From assembly GCA_964575715.1 (NCBI GenBank), contig CAZNSG010000247.1:1-14057 (forward strand): DNA of 14,057 nucleotides, in the 5' to 3' direction. A model generated the notes under the pieces. It saw only the letters and a list, made by a program, of their open reading frames with translations. It had not been told where the DNA came from and did no database searches. The stretch comes from PNAI01 sp964575715 (GTDB taxonomy: Bacteria > Pseudomonadota > Alphaproteobacteria > Rhizobiales > Xanthobacteraceae). The translations under genes were made by a program, and so were the position numbers. Positions 6,751 to 13,474 of this stretch are shown piece by piece. Every line of letters starts with the position of its first letter. The first letter of the stretch is position 1.

Positions 6751-6881
6751 GCCGTATTTACCTTTGTGATCGCTGGCGCGACCGGCAATGCAAAACCGCG
6801 GATTCAACGCATATAGCTATTCCCGGCGGCGGCGCAGCTTGCTATATTTTTCATAGTAATGCGTTGGGTGTCGGGGGGCGT

Positions 6882-8441
6882 ATGTTGCGTCAGAGTGGAC
6901 TCGTCGCTGCGGCCGGCGTTGCATTTATTGCGCTCGCGGGATGCGCGATCGTCGACAAATATTCCGATCGCGCCGTCGAATTCAACTTGCAGGCCGAGAA
7001 GACGCAGCAGCAAAACCTATTGCTCAACATCATCCGCGCCAGCCTGCGCCGGCCGATGCAATTTACCGGCCTGTCTTCGATCACCGGAAACGCCACCGTC
7101 AGCGGAGGCATGACCGGCGGTTACACCAAGGTGGTCCAGAGTCCCTTCGTCGCCATACCGCAAAACACGGTGATCCACCGCATCGTCACCGGCACCGGCT
7201 CCGGCACCGCCAGCCTGAGCGGCGGTCAGACCTTCACCGTGCCGGTACTCGACACGCAAGAATTTTATCAGGGCATCCTGACGCCGCTGGCGCCCCAGAT
7301 CATCGATTATTACGTGAAGCAGGGTTACCATTTTCAAATCCTGTTCGACCTCTTCATCGCCAGCGTCGAGGTAATCGCAACCAAAAGCCGCAGATGCGAA
7401 CGGTTCACGTTCAAGAACGATGTGCGCGATGAAGTAAATTTCGGTCAATTTCAGGCCGTGGCTGACTATCTTATAAGTTCCGGATTCACCACCGAGCGTA
7501 TCAGCGATGTTCGCCCCTATGGACCGCCGATTGCCACGTCCAATCCCACTGAAGCTGCAAAGATGGTGGAAGCCTACTCCAAGGCAGCGGCAGCCGGTTT
7601 GGATTTTGGCCGCGAACGCAACGGACAGGCGCGCGGGGATTCCGCCCATCCGAGTCTAAATCTGCAAAAGCGATCCAGTCGCTATCGCTTCTGCTTTACC
7701 CGCGACATCCGTCAATCTCCGACCTGGCTGGGCGGGCTGGAAGAGCAAGCCTATTGCGGCTATGCCAACGCGCCGCGAAAACCAGCGCCCAAGGGAGGAG
7801 AACGCTGCGGGATCGTCGGCGGCGAGCAAGGCGGGGGCGAAGGGGGAACGTCGCATTTCTATGACATCAAGTTCGCCCCTGTTGTCCTCGAACGACTGAG
7901 GAAGATTCGGATTGCGCATGAAGCCAGCTATCATTCACCGGAGAACTTTTTTCCGATTGATCATTTTCGCAAACAAGACGTAACTTTCAGATTCCATATT
8001 CGCTCGGTCGAGAGCATTCTGTATTACCTTGGCGAGATCACGCGTCAGAATCTGCGGCCTGAGTTCGAAGCCACGCCGCGGATCACGCAGGTGAAGACCA
8101 ATCTGCGTTACAGCACTATTCCGCCCGAGGGATGTAACTCCATCAAAAATGGCGGCATGTTTGAAAGTAAAAACGACCTGATCCGCATGACCGATGGCAG
8201 GCCCGATAAGCGAACGTACAATTGCGAGAATCTTTTTGTGCTGGAAACCGGCCTTGCACCGGATGCTTTCTATTCGGTCAGCTATGACGGCATGACATAT
8301 TCGATCCCGAACGACCCGGCGCGGGCCGGGCGCACATTGCAAGTGCTCGAACTGGTCAAACAGCTGCTCGCGCTGCACACCTCAGCCAAGTCGCTGCCGC
8401 AGTCCTCGGTCATTTCCATCGTCGGCGGCACCGCGCAATAA
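6882..8441 (+). CDS. uncharacterised outer-membrane-type lipoprotein
   Basis: The 519-residue protein begins with a clear lipoprotein signal: MLRQSG, a hydrophobic stretch to residue 18, and the lipobox LAGC with Cys21 as the lipid-bearing residue. The next residue, Ala22, is not Asp, so sorting to the outer membrane is more likely than retention in the inner one. The frame is open 71 codons further upstream, but that stretch has no protein character and would bury the signal, so ATG 6882 is chosen. After the signal come NLQAEKTQQQNLLLNIIRAS and a Ser/Gly/Thr-rich stretch (about 65-120), a mixed region, a Gly-rich loop near 305-325 and a conserved-looking C-terminal part. Several Cys residues follow the signal. 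I do not recognise the family; similar LLLNIIRAS starts occur in other unnamed alphaproteobacterial lipoproteins as I recall. It stands alone and has no evident tie to the catabolic genes. Confidence 0.8.
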   Translation: MLRQSGLVAAAGVAFIALAGCAIVDKYSDRAVEFNLQAEKTQQQNLLLNIIRASLRRPMQFTGLSSITGNATVSGGMTGGYTKVVQSPFVAIPQNTVIHRIVTGTGSGTASLSGGQTFTVPVLDTQEFYQGILTPLAPQIIDYYVKQGYHFQILFDLFIASVEVIATKSRRCERFTFKNDVRDEVNFGQFQAVADYLISSGFTTERISDVRPYGPPIATSNPTEAAKMVEAYSKAAAAGLDFGRERNGQARGDSAHPSLNLQKRSSRYRFCFTRDIRQSPTWLGGLEEQAYCGYANAPRKPAPKGGERCGIVGGEQGGGEGGTSHFYDIKFAPVVLERLRKIRIAHEASYHSPENFFPIDHFRKQDVTFRFHIRSVESILYYLGEITRQNLRPEFEATPRITQVKTNLRYSTIPPEGCNSIKNGGMFESKNDLIRMTDGRPDKRTYNCENLFVLETGLAPDAFYSVSYDGMTYSIPNDPARAGRTLQVLELVKQLLALHTSAKSLPQSSVISIVGGTAQ

Positions 8442-8490
8442 GCGACGGCGTCGCACCGCCAAGGCGATCCACCCGTTGAACCGGCAAGCA

Positions 8491-8939
8491 GGCTGCTGAA
8501 AAATTCTTCGTTGTCATTCCGGAAGCCGCGAAGCGGCTGTCCGGAATCCATAACCCCTGACGAGATGATACGAAATCCGCCTGATCAGTTCGGTGCGGCG
8601 AGGTGAATACTCTTAATCCCTCCCCCTAAAAGGGGGAGGCATAGGCGGCCTTCGGCCGCCGTTCTTTACGCAAAGAACGCCGATGCGAAGCATCAGCTAT
8701 GCCGAGCGAAGCGAGGATCGGGGGGGGTCGCAAGCGCAAGACGAGCATCGCTGAATTCGACCCCCACCCGGCTCGCTCACGCTCGCCACCCTCCCCCTTT
8801 CAGGGGGAGGGAAAAAAGATCGCGCTCGGCCTGAGCTAATCACCCGGAAATCGTATGATACGGAAAAGCTGGGGTTATAGATTCCGGGCTCCGGCCTTCG
8901 GCCAGCCCCGGAATGACCAAGAGGGGTTTTTCAGCAGCC
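8491..8939. repeat. large nested inverted-repeat element, outer arms
   Basis: GGCTGCTGAAAAA at 8491-8503 is exactly inverted at 8927-8939. Inside it, GTCATTCCGG (8513-8522) matches CCGGAATGAC (8908-8917), and CCGGAATCCATAACCCC (8541-8557) matches 8871-8887 with one change. A GATACGAAATCC-like stretch near 8564-8578 has a diverged mirror near 8846-8860. The arms are thus about 90 bases each, separated by a different repeat (8618-8811). The right arm ends two bases before the stop codon of the minus-strand gene at 8942. This fills the whole 500-base gap between convergent genes, and no coding is seen in it. Confidence 0.8.
8618..8811. repeat. hairpin-rich repeat inserted between the outer arms
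   Basis: CCCTCCCCC / GGGGGAGG forms a hairpin at 8618-8639, and a near copy closes the block at 8789-8811, followed by AAAAAA. Between them are the perfect hairpins GGCGGCCTTCGGCCGCC (8644-8660), GTTCTTTACGCAAAGAAC (8661-8678) and GATGCGAAGCATC (8682-8694). The style matches the element at 2049-2162. It probably represents a separate repeat that landed inside the outer inverted repeat, or a shared composite form. Confidence 0.75.
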
Positions 8940-8941
8940 CG

Positions 8942-9907
8942 CTAGCGCCCCAGCGCGCGCGCCATCACCTGCTCGCAACGCTCGTTGGTCTCCTCGACCA
9001 ATTTGCCCGACATGGCATGGCGGGCGCGCGCGGACGGCGGGCCGGCCATGTTCCAGCGGTCGGGCCAGTAATTGAGGCTCTCCCACCATTTTGCATCATG
9101 CGGCGTGTAGGCGTCGTCAACCTGCTCGACCTCGGCGGTGTATTCGGTGACAAAGCCGTTGGGCTCGACAAAATATGAGAATACGTTGTTGCCCGGCCCG
9201 TGCCGCCCGACACCCCAGGCAATCTCGAAGCCGCTCTGCTTGAGCCTCCCTGCGCCGCGCATCAGCCCGTCGATGTTCGGCATTTCGTAGGCCATGTGAT
9301 TGAGCGAGGGCCCGCTGCTGCGCGTGAAAGCGACGCTGTGGTGATCGGAGGAGCAGCGAACGAAATCCATCATCTTTGTGCTGTCGCTCCATTTGAAGCC
9401 GAGCACATCGAGGAAGAAGGCCGTTTGCTTTTCCGCCTCGGCGCTGTTGAGCACCACATGGGTGAGCTTGGTCGGCCGCGAAGGGTCGGTGGCGGCTTCG
9501 GCGTGAGCCGCCAAATCCGACGAAATGGATAACGGATGGCCTTCCGGTGTGCGCAGGCGGAAGCCATAGCCGCCGCCGGCACTGCTTTCGAGCGGCTGCG
9601 GGGCGCCTTGCACGTCGGAGCCCAACGCCTTGGCTTGCGCGTAGAGCGCATCGACCGCCGCCCGATCGCGCGCCGCGAAGTGGACCCCGAGCAAGGCCGC
9701 TCTGGGCCGCTCGCGCAGCGTGACCGCGTGATGCTCGCGGCCGGTTGCGCGCAGATGAATCGTATCGCCCAGCGATGCAACGGGCTCAAGACCCCAGACC
9801 CGGCGATAGAATTCCGCCGAAAGCTTGAGATCGCGGACCGCAAGCTCGACGCTGCGCAGTCCGGTCACCGTGGCTTTGGTCGTGGCTTTGGTCGTGGTTT
9901 GGGTCAT
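8942..9907 (-). CDS. extradiol-dioxygenase-like protein (two VOC domains)
   Basis: The 321-residue protein has an N-terminal VOC domain (about residues 14-130) and a C-terminal one (146-260). The second keeps the Fe(II) triad of type I extradiol dioxygenases: H150 in KLTHVVLNS, H204 in SLNHMAYEM and E255 in GFVTEYTAEV. Supporting residues are H189/H190 in SSDHHSVAF and H236 in GRHGPGNN. It should cleave a catechol-type ring with O2, though the substrate is unknown. The ATG at 9907 has GGAGGA seven bases upstream (9915-9920); an in-frame ATG at 9967 would add 20 residues with no such site. The N-terminus contains a short Thr/Lys/Ala repeat made by 12-base tandem DNA. It diverges from the Rieske operon. 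It appears only distantly related to the dioxygenase at 4548, so it is not a recent duplicate. Confidence 0.88.
   Translation of the reverse strand: MTQTTTKATTKATVTGLRSVELAVRDLKLSAEFYRRVWGLEPVASLGDTIHLRATGREHHAVTLRERPRAALLGVHFAARDRAAVDALYAQAKALGSDVQGAPQPLESSAGGGYGFRLRTPEGHPLSISSDLAAHAEAATDPSRPTKLTHVVLNSAEAEKQTAFFLDVLGFKWSDSTKMMDFVRCSSDHHSVAFTRSSGPSLNHMAYEMPNIDGLMRGAGRLKQSGFEIAWGVGRHGPGNNVFSYFVEPNGFVTEYTAEVEQVDDAYTPHDAKWWESLNYWPDRWNMAGPPSARARHAMSGKLVEETNERCEQVMARALGR
9869..9904. repeat. three 12-base tandem units inside the dioxygenase N-terminus
   Basis: CGTGGCTTTGGT stands at 9869-9880 and 9881-9892, with a diverged third unit CGTGGTTTGGGT at 9893-9904. On the minus strand this writes a Thr-Thr-Lys-Ala pattern right after the start Met, ahead of the first VOC domain. 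It probably reflects replication slippage in an unconstrained tail. Confidence 0.65.
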
Positions 9908-10170
9908 GACGTCATCCTCCGCGATCGCGCAATGGTAGCCGATATATTTCGAAGGCGATCCGTACAAATTTGCAACGGATCATGCCCTGTTTTACTCATG
10001 CTTACGGCATTTTTGCGTAATCCGCCGCAGGGCAGCGATGCAATATAATGCTCCAGGTCACCGTGGGCGCTGATTGCAATTATAGCCGAGAGCGGGCACA
10101 TTTTGCACCTGATTACACGTGAACAGGCCCTTTAGGCCGCCCCGGGGCGATAGCCGCTTGATGGGCCGCA

Positions 10171-10200
10171 AACGACGGGCAGCACAACGACGGGTAGCAC
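10171..10200 (+). repeat. 15-base direct duplication abutting the Rieske start codon
   Basis: AACGACGGGCAGCAC (10171-10185) is followed at once by AACGACGGGTAGCAC (10186-10200), differing at one base, and the ATG begins at 10201. The duplication fills the place where the SD site should be, and neither unit holds a good one. The rest of the 9908-10200 gap shows a lone TATAAT at 10044-10049 without a matching upstream hexamer and a palindromic ATTGCAAT at 10073-10080. Confidence 0.6.
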
Positions 10201-10566
10201 ATGGCAGAAAAATTTGTCGCCAAAGCTTCTGAATTCAAGGACGGCGATCGCCGGATCGTCTTTGTCGGCGAGCACGAGATCGGTGTGTTCCGGGACAAAG
10301 GCGAGTTCTTTGCTTACAGCAATTTCTGCCTGCACCAGGGCGGCCCGGCCTGCGAGGGCCTGACCATCGCCAAGGTGGAAGAGCGGATCATGCCGGACAA
10401 GACCTCGCGCGGGCTCTACTTCTCGGAAACCGAGTTGCACTTTGTCTGCCCCTGGCACGGCATGGAATACGACATGAAAACCGGCGAATGCGTCTCCGAC
10501 CGGAAAATGAAATTGCGCAAATATCAGGTGGTGCAGAAGGAGGACGAAATTTATGTCATCGCCTAA
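10201..10566 (+). CDS. small Rieske [2Fe-2S] protein
   Basis: The 121-residue protein is a single Rieske domain. The cluster ligands are C43 and H45 in NFCLHQGGP and C83 and H86 in VCPWHGMEYD, giving C-x-H-x37-C-x2-H. The 37-residue gap is about twice that of ring-hydroxylating dioxygenase ferredoxins, and the extra stretch (about 53-75) is charged. It is cytosolic, with no signal or membrane segment. Such proteins pass single electrons, usually from a flavoprotein reductase to an oxygenase. No reductase or oxygenase large subunit is nearby, so its partner is unknown. The gene has no obvious SD site. It overlaps the next gene by 14 bases, so the two are surely co-transcribed, and the amidohydrolase follows. 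Confidence 0.92.
   Translation: MAEKFVAKASEFKDGDRRIVFVGEHEIGVFRDKGEFFAYSNFCLHQGGPACEGLTIAKVEERIMPDKTSRGLYFSETELHFVCPWHGMEYDMKTGECVSDRKMKLRKYQVVQKEDEIYVIA
10537..10544 (+). promoter_or_regulatory. internal ribosome binding site in the Rieske gene
   Basis: AAGGAGGA lies inside the last codons of the Rieske gene, eight bases before the ATG at 10553. It supports a real downstream gene that starts before the Rieske stop and is likely translationally coupled. Confidence 0.8.
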
Positions 10567-10984
10567 GGCCACGGCCAGATCTTCGGTGAGCAAGGCTTCG
10601 GCAAACAAGGCTTCGGCGAAGCCTAATCGTCGCGCCGCCAAGGCGGCTCATCGTCCCGCTGCGGCCGCGCGCGCCGCCGCCAAACCGAAGACGCTCGGCG
10701 GCAACGGCATATCGCTGGAAGCAAAGCAGCTCGCCACCACGATCGAGCGCGAACTTGGCGCCGGCCGAAGCGACACGCTTTCTCCGGAGGCGCTGCAACG
10801 CCTGATGGCGGCCCTGTGCAACACCTATTCCGCGCAGATCGAAGCCGGCGGCCGGTTCACGCCGGTGCCGGAACGCAGCGCCGTGACTCCAACCGCGGTC
10901 ATGGTCACCGCCAGCGGACTCTTGCGCGCGGCCAATCTCGCGGTCTTCGAGCTCGGCATGTGGCAGAGCTGGACCGGCCGCTGA
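10553..10984 (+). CDS. Ala/Lys-rich N-terminus protein of unknown function
   Basis: The 143-residue protein has two parts. Residues 1-48 are almost only Ala, Lys, Ser, Arg and Pro, very basic and likely unstructured, written partly by a 15-base tandem (AAGGCTTCGGCAAAC then a near copy, about 10591-10620). Residues 49-143 look folded: helices around SLEAKQLATTIEREL and SPEALQRLMAALCNTYSAQI, a TPVPERSAVTPTAVMVTASG stretch, and a helix ending in FELGMWQSWTGR. I do not recognise the family. The strong SD site, the 14-base overlap with the Rieske gene and the 37-base gap to the amidohydrolase indicate that it works with them, perhaps as a small subunit or assembly factor. The basic tail resembles histone H1-like tails but also other flexible linkers, so DNA binding is not claimed. 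Confidence 0.78.
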   Translation: MSSPKATARSSVSKASANKASAKPNRRAAKAAHRPAAAARAAAKPKTLGGNGISLEAKQLATTIERELGAGRSDTLSPEALQRLMAALCNTYSAQIEAGGRFTPVPERSAVTPTAVMVTASGLLRAANLAVFELGMWQSWTGR

Positions 10985-11021
10985 ACTTTTTGCGAAGCAC
11001 TCGAATCGCAGGAGACTAAAC

Positions 11022-12260
11022 ATGGACCTGATCGCCGATCGCGGCCGCCGCGTACCGATCGAGGAGCTCAACACCACAAGGCTGCTGGCGCACGCCCGCA
11101 AGCAGGCGCACCAGCGCAATCTCGACGATATGCTCATCGTCGATGTGGACGCGCATCATTACGAGAACGAGAACCTCGCCGAAATTCTTCCGTTCATGGA
11201 GAACGACGTTTTGCGGCAGCTCTCGCAGTCAAGCCGCACCAAGGGCCGCGGCGTTATCATGCCGGCCAATATCGGTTACCAGGACATGGGCGGACGCGTG
11301 ACGCGCTATCCGATGCGCTCCTCGGAGAAAACACCCGAGGGCAAAATCCGCGACGTCGAGCTCGGCCATCGCTGGATGGACGCCATGAGCGTGGATTATT
11401 CCTGCCTGTTCCCCACCGGCATGCTCAGCATCGGCCTACATCCGCAAAAGGAGATGGAAGTCGATCTGTGCTGGGCCTACAATCGCTGGCTCACCGAAAA
11501 AGTGCTGCCCGAATCCGGCGGGCGGTTCTTCTCCATGCTGTGCCTGCCGTTCTCCGACCCGGAAGAGTCGCTGCGCCAGATCGAAACCTTCGGGTCGCGC
11601 AAGCACGTCGGCGGCTTCATGGTGACCACCGTGCGCAACAACATGGCCGTGCACGAAAACCACTACATGAAGCTCTACCGGGCGATGGAGGAACGCGGTC
11701 TCGTGCTGTGTTTCCATTCCGGGCCGAACTGGGGCGAGCCGATCTTTAGGAGCTGCAACCGTTTCCTCTCCGCCCACGCGCTCGGTTTCACCTGGTACAA
11801 CGTGGTCAATCTGACCAACTGGGTGATCAACGGCATGGGCGAGCGCTTCCCGAAATTGCCCGTGATCTGGACCGAGTCGGGACTGGCCTGGATTCCGTTC
11901 CTGATGCAGCGGCTCGACCACGAATACATGCTGCGCCCCTCGGAGGCGCCGCTGCTCAAGAAAAAGCCAAGCGACTACATGCGCGACATGTTCTACTCTT
12001 CGCAGCCGATGGAGATTCAGGATCGCGGCGCGCTGGAATGTACCTTCCGCATGATCAACGCGGAAACCCAGCTGCTCTATGCCTCGGATTATCCGCACTG
12101 GGACTTCGACCTGCCGGGCACGATCTACGATCTAAAATTCCTCTCGGACAAGGCCAAGCACAACATCCTGGGCGGCACCGCGGCGCGGCTGTTCAAACTG
12201 CCGCCGCGCAACGAGAAGCAGAAAGAAAACTTAAAGAAATTCGGCAATCTCGCGGCTTGA
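11022..12260 (+). CDS. amidohydrolase family 2 protein, long form
   Basis: The 412-residue protein is a TIM-barrel amidohydrolase. The metal-site candidates are D43 and H45 in IVDVDAHHYE, H232 in CFHSGPNWGE, E285 in VIWTESGLAWIP and D356 in YASDYPHWDFD. The expected His of the later barrel strand is replaced by E285, as I recall being usual in this long-form subgroup. An N-terminal extension of about 36 residues precedes the barrel. The subgroup is widespread but mostly uncharacterised; related enzymes decarboxylate, hydrate or hydrolyse aromatic or ring-opened acids. AGGAG seven bases upstream supports ATG 11022. It is the last gene of the operon with the Rieske and Ala/Lys-rich genes. Pairing a hydrolase or decarboxylase with a Rieske electron carrier is not a textbook arrangement. 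Confidence 0.88.
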   Translation: MDLIADRGRRVPIEELNTTRLLAHARKQAHQRNLDDMLIVDVDAHHYENENLAEILPFMENDVLRQLSQSSRTKGRGVIMPANIGYQDMGGRVTRYPMRSSEKTPEGKIRDVELGHRWMDAMSVDYSCLFPTGMLSIGLHPQKEMEVDLCWAYNRWLTEKVLPESGGRFFSMLCLPFSDPEESLRQIETFGSRKHVGGFMVTTVRNNMAVHENHYMKLYRAMEERGLVLCFHSGPNWGEPIFRSCNRFLSAHALGFTWYNVVNLTNWVINGMGERFPKLPVIWTESGLAWIPFLMQRLDHEYMLRPSEAPLLKKKPSDYMRDMFYSSQPMEIQDRGALECTFRMINAETQLLYASDYPHWDFDLPGTIYDLKFLSDKAKHNILGGTAARLFKLPPRNEKQKENLKKFGNLAA

Positions 12261-12273
12261 ATAGCCGCCCGTT

Positions 12274-12382
12274 GTAGGGTGGGCAAAGACGCGGCACGCG
12301 CCGTGCCCACGGAACGCAATTCCGAGTTCCACTATGTCGTCTGATCCGCGTGGGCAACGGCAAGTGCCGTTGCCCACCCTAC
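12274..12382. repeat. GTAGGGTGGGCAA inverted repeat, possible terminator between convergent genes
   Basis: GTAGGGTGGGCAA at 12274-12286 is exactly inverted at 12370-12382. Inside, GGGCAACGGC (12352-12361) and GCCGTTGCCC (12366-12375) form a perfect hairpin with a four-base loop. It fills nearly the whole gap between the amidohydrolase end (12260) and the end of the aldolase-family gene (12388). This motif recurs between genes in many proteobacteria. No T tract follows, so a terminator role rests on position. Confidence 0.78.
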
Positions 12383-12387
12383 GAAGT

Positions 12388-13176
12388 TCAATGCCAATAC
12401 GGTGGATAGCCGCCGCTGCCTTCCGCTTCCAGCAAGCGCAGCATGGCGGGCCATTCCAGCACGCCGTAGGGGCGTCGCGCGCCCGGCTGATAGAGATGCG
12501 CGGTGTGGCTGAGCACGTTTTCGCCCGGCATGGTGAGTTCGGTGCGCGCCGCCATGGCATCGACCTGCGAGCGGCAGGAGAGTTCCAGCTGATACATGGT
12601 GTTGAACGCCTGCGGAACGCTCGCACCGCAGCTCAGCAGGCCGTGGTTGCGCATGATCAGCGCATCGTGGGCCCCCAGATCGCGCACAATGGCCTCGCGC
12701 TCGTCGAGTTCGATCGCCGGCCCTTCGTAGTCGTGATAGCCGATGTGGCCGACGAACCGGATCGACGTCTGCGACAGCGGCAGCAGGCCGCACTTCATCG
12801 CCGCCACCGCCATGCCCGCGCGGGTGTGGGTGTGCAGCACGCAAGTCACTTCCGGCCGCGCCTTATGGATCGCGCCGTGGATCACATAGCCGGATTTATT
12901 GATGTCGTAGTCGGTGTCGGGCTTCCACAGAATGTTGCCCTCCACGTCGATCTTCACCAGGTTCGAGGCGGTGATCTCCTTGTAGAGCAGCCCGTAGAGA
13001 TTGATCAGCAGATGGTCTTTTGTACCGGGAATGCGCGCGGTGATGTGATTGTAGATCAGATCGGTCATGTCGTATTTATCGACCAGCCGGTAGCAGGCGG
13101 CGAGATCGAGCCGCGTCTGCCATTCCTGCGGGCTTACCCGGTCGCGGATCGTCTTGAAATTTGTTGCATAATTCAT
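12388..13176 (-). CDS. class II aldolase/adducin family protein
   Basis: The 262-residue protein has the class II aldolase/adducin fold. The Zn-binding histidines are H115 and H117 in VLHTHTRAG and H178 in MRNHGLLSCG. A YNHITARIPG block near residues 42-51 and an LLINLYGLLYKEI segment near 56-68 are typical. The catalytic Glu of fuculose-phosphate aldolase, expected four residues before the His in SGYVIHGAIH, appears to be Gly96, as in adducin-like members. Retro-aldol cleavage of a sugar phosphate is therefore not assured. Some relatives decarboxylate aromatic acids, for example the 3,4-dihydroxyphthalate decarboxylases, a role that would suit the neighbourhood. The ATG at 13176 is preferred over 13278 because AGGAA lies just upstream and the longer form would run into repeat DNA. 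It diverges from the binding-protein gene at 13475. Confidence 0.88.
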   Translation of the reverse strand: MNYATNFKTIRDRVSPQEWQTRLDLAACYRLVDKYDMTDLIYNHITARIPGTKDHLLINLYGLLYKEITASNLVKIDVEGNILWKPDTDYDINKSGYVIHGAIHKARPEVTCVLHTHTRAGMAVAAMKCGLLPLSQTSIRFVGHIGYHDYEGPAIELDEREAIVRDLGAHDALIMRNHGLLSCGASVPQAFNTMYQLELSCRSQVDAMAARTELTMPGENVLSHTAHLYQPGARRPYGVLEWPAMLRLLEAEGSGGYPPYWH

Positions 13177-13226
13177 GGAATTTCCTACCCTTAAGCCGTC
13201 CGGCCAATGCCGCTTCGCGGCATCTG

Positions 13227-13374
13227 ATACCAACGGCCCTAATGTTTGACCCGTCATGCCCGCGCTTGTCGCGGGCATCCACGTCTTGCTTCCTTATGAA
13301 TATCAAAGGCGTGGATGGCCGGGACAAGCCCGGCCATGACGATGAGGAGAGTCATCGTTAAAGGCCATTGGTAT
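13227..13374. repeat. composite palindromic repeat with two facing copies
   Basis: ATACCAACGGCC (13227-13238) is mirrored by GGCCATTGGTAT (13363-13374) with one mismatch. Inside, the left copy holds the hairpin GCCCGCG / CGCGGGC (13258-13276). The right copy holds GGCCGGG / CCCGGCC (13317-13335). Both fit GTCATGnCCGnGCTTGTC in opposite directions. It occupies most of the gap between the divergent aldolase-family and binding-protein genes, so their promoters must sit close to it or at its edges. Confidence 0.8.
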
Positions 13375-13474
13375 GACACTGTTTCGGTCCCTGCTTCCAC
13401 AGTATAACCTTGCGCAGGCGGCGGGGCCAAGTTTGGCCTTCCCGGCCAACGAATAAACCGAGGAGGATACCAGC

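Noticed and set aside
6669..6881. 71-codon upstream extension of the lipoprotein
   Set aside because: The added residues have no protein character and would place the lipoprotein signal internally. ATG 6882 begins exactly at the signal peptide.
8618..8811. Series of hairpins resembling a CRISPR array
   Set aside because: The hairpins differ from one another and there are no regularly spaced identical repeats with unique spacers.
9908..9967. 20-residue N-terminal extension of the second dioxygenase
   Set aside because: The site GGAGGA lies seven bases before ATG 9907, and the extension has no SD site of its own.
9939..9967. Minus-strand TTGTAC - 17 bases - TATCGG as a promoter of the second dioxygenase
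   Set aside because: Spacing is right but the downstream hexamer is poor, and similar matches arise by chance in any gap of this size.
10044..10049. TATAAT as a promoter for the Rieske operon
   Set aside because: No acceptable upstream hexamer lies 16-18 bases before it; the nearest TTGCGT is 25 bases away. A lone hexamer is weak evidence.
10553..10696. Histone H1-like DNA-binding protein
   Set aside because: Only the low-complexity Ala/Lys tail resembles histones. The remaining 95 residues do not, and the operon context suggests a catabolic partner.
2204..13176. Naming the region a phthalate degradation operon
   Set aside because: Only family-level similarity to phthalate decarboxylases is seen. 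No phthalate dioxygenase large subunit or dihydrodiol dehydrogenase is present, so the substrate is not supported.
12334..13194. 286-codon plus-strand open frame opposite the aldolase-family gene
   Set aside because: The minus strand carries the Zn-binding HTH and MRNHG motifs and a sensible start. The plus frame has no motif and runs through the repeat at 12274-12382.
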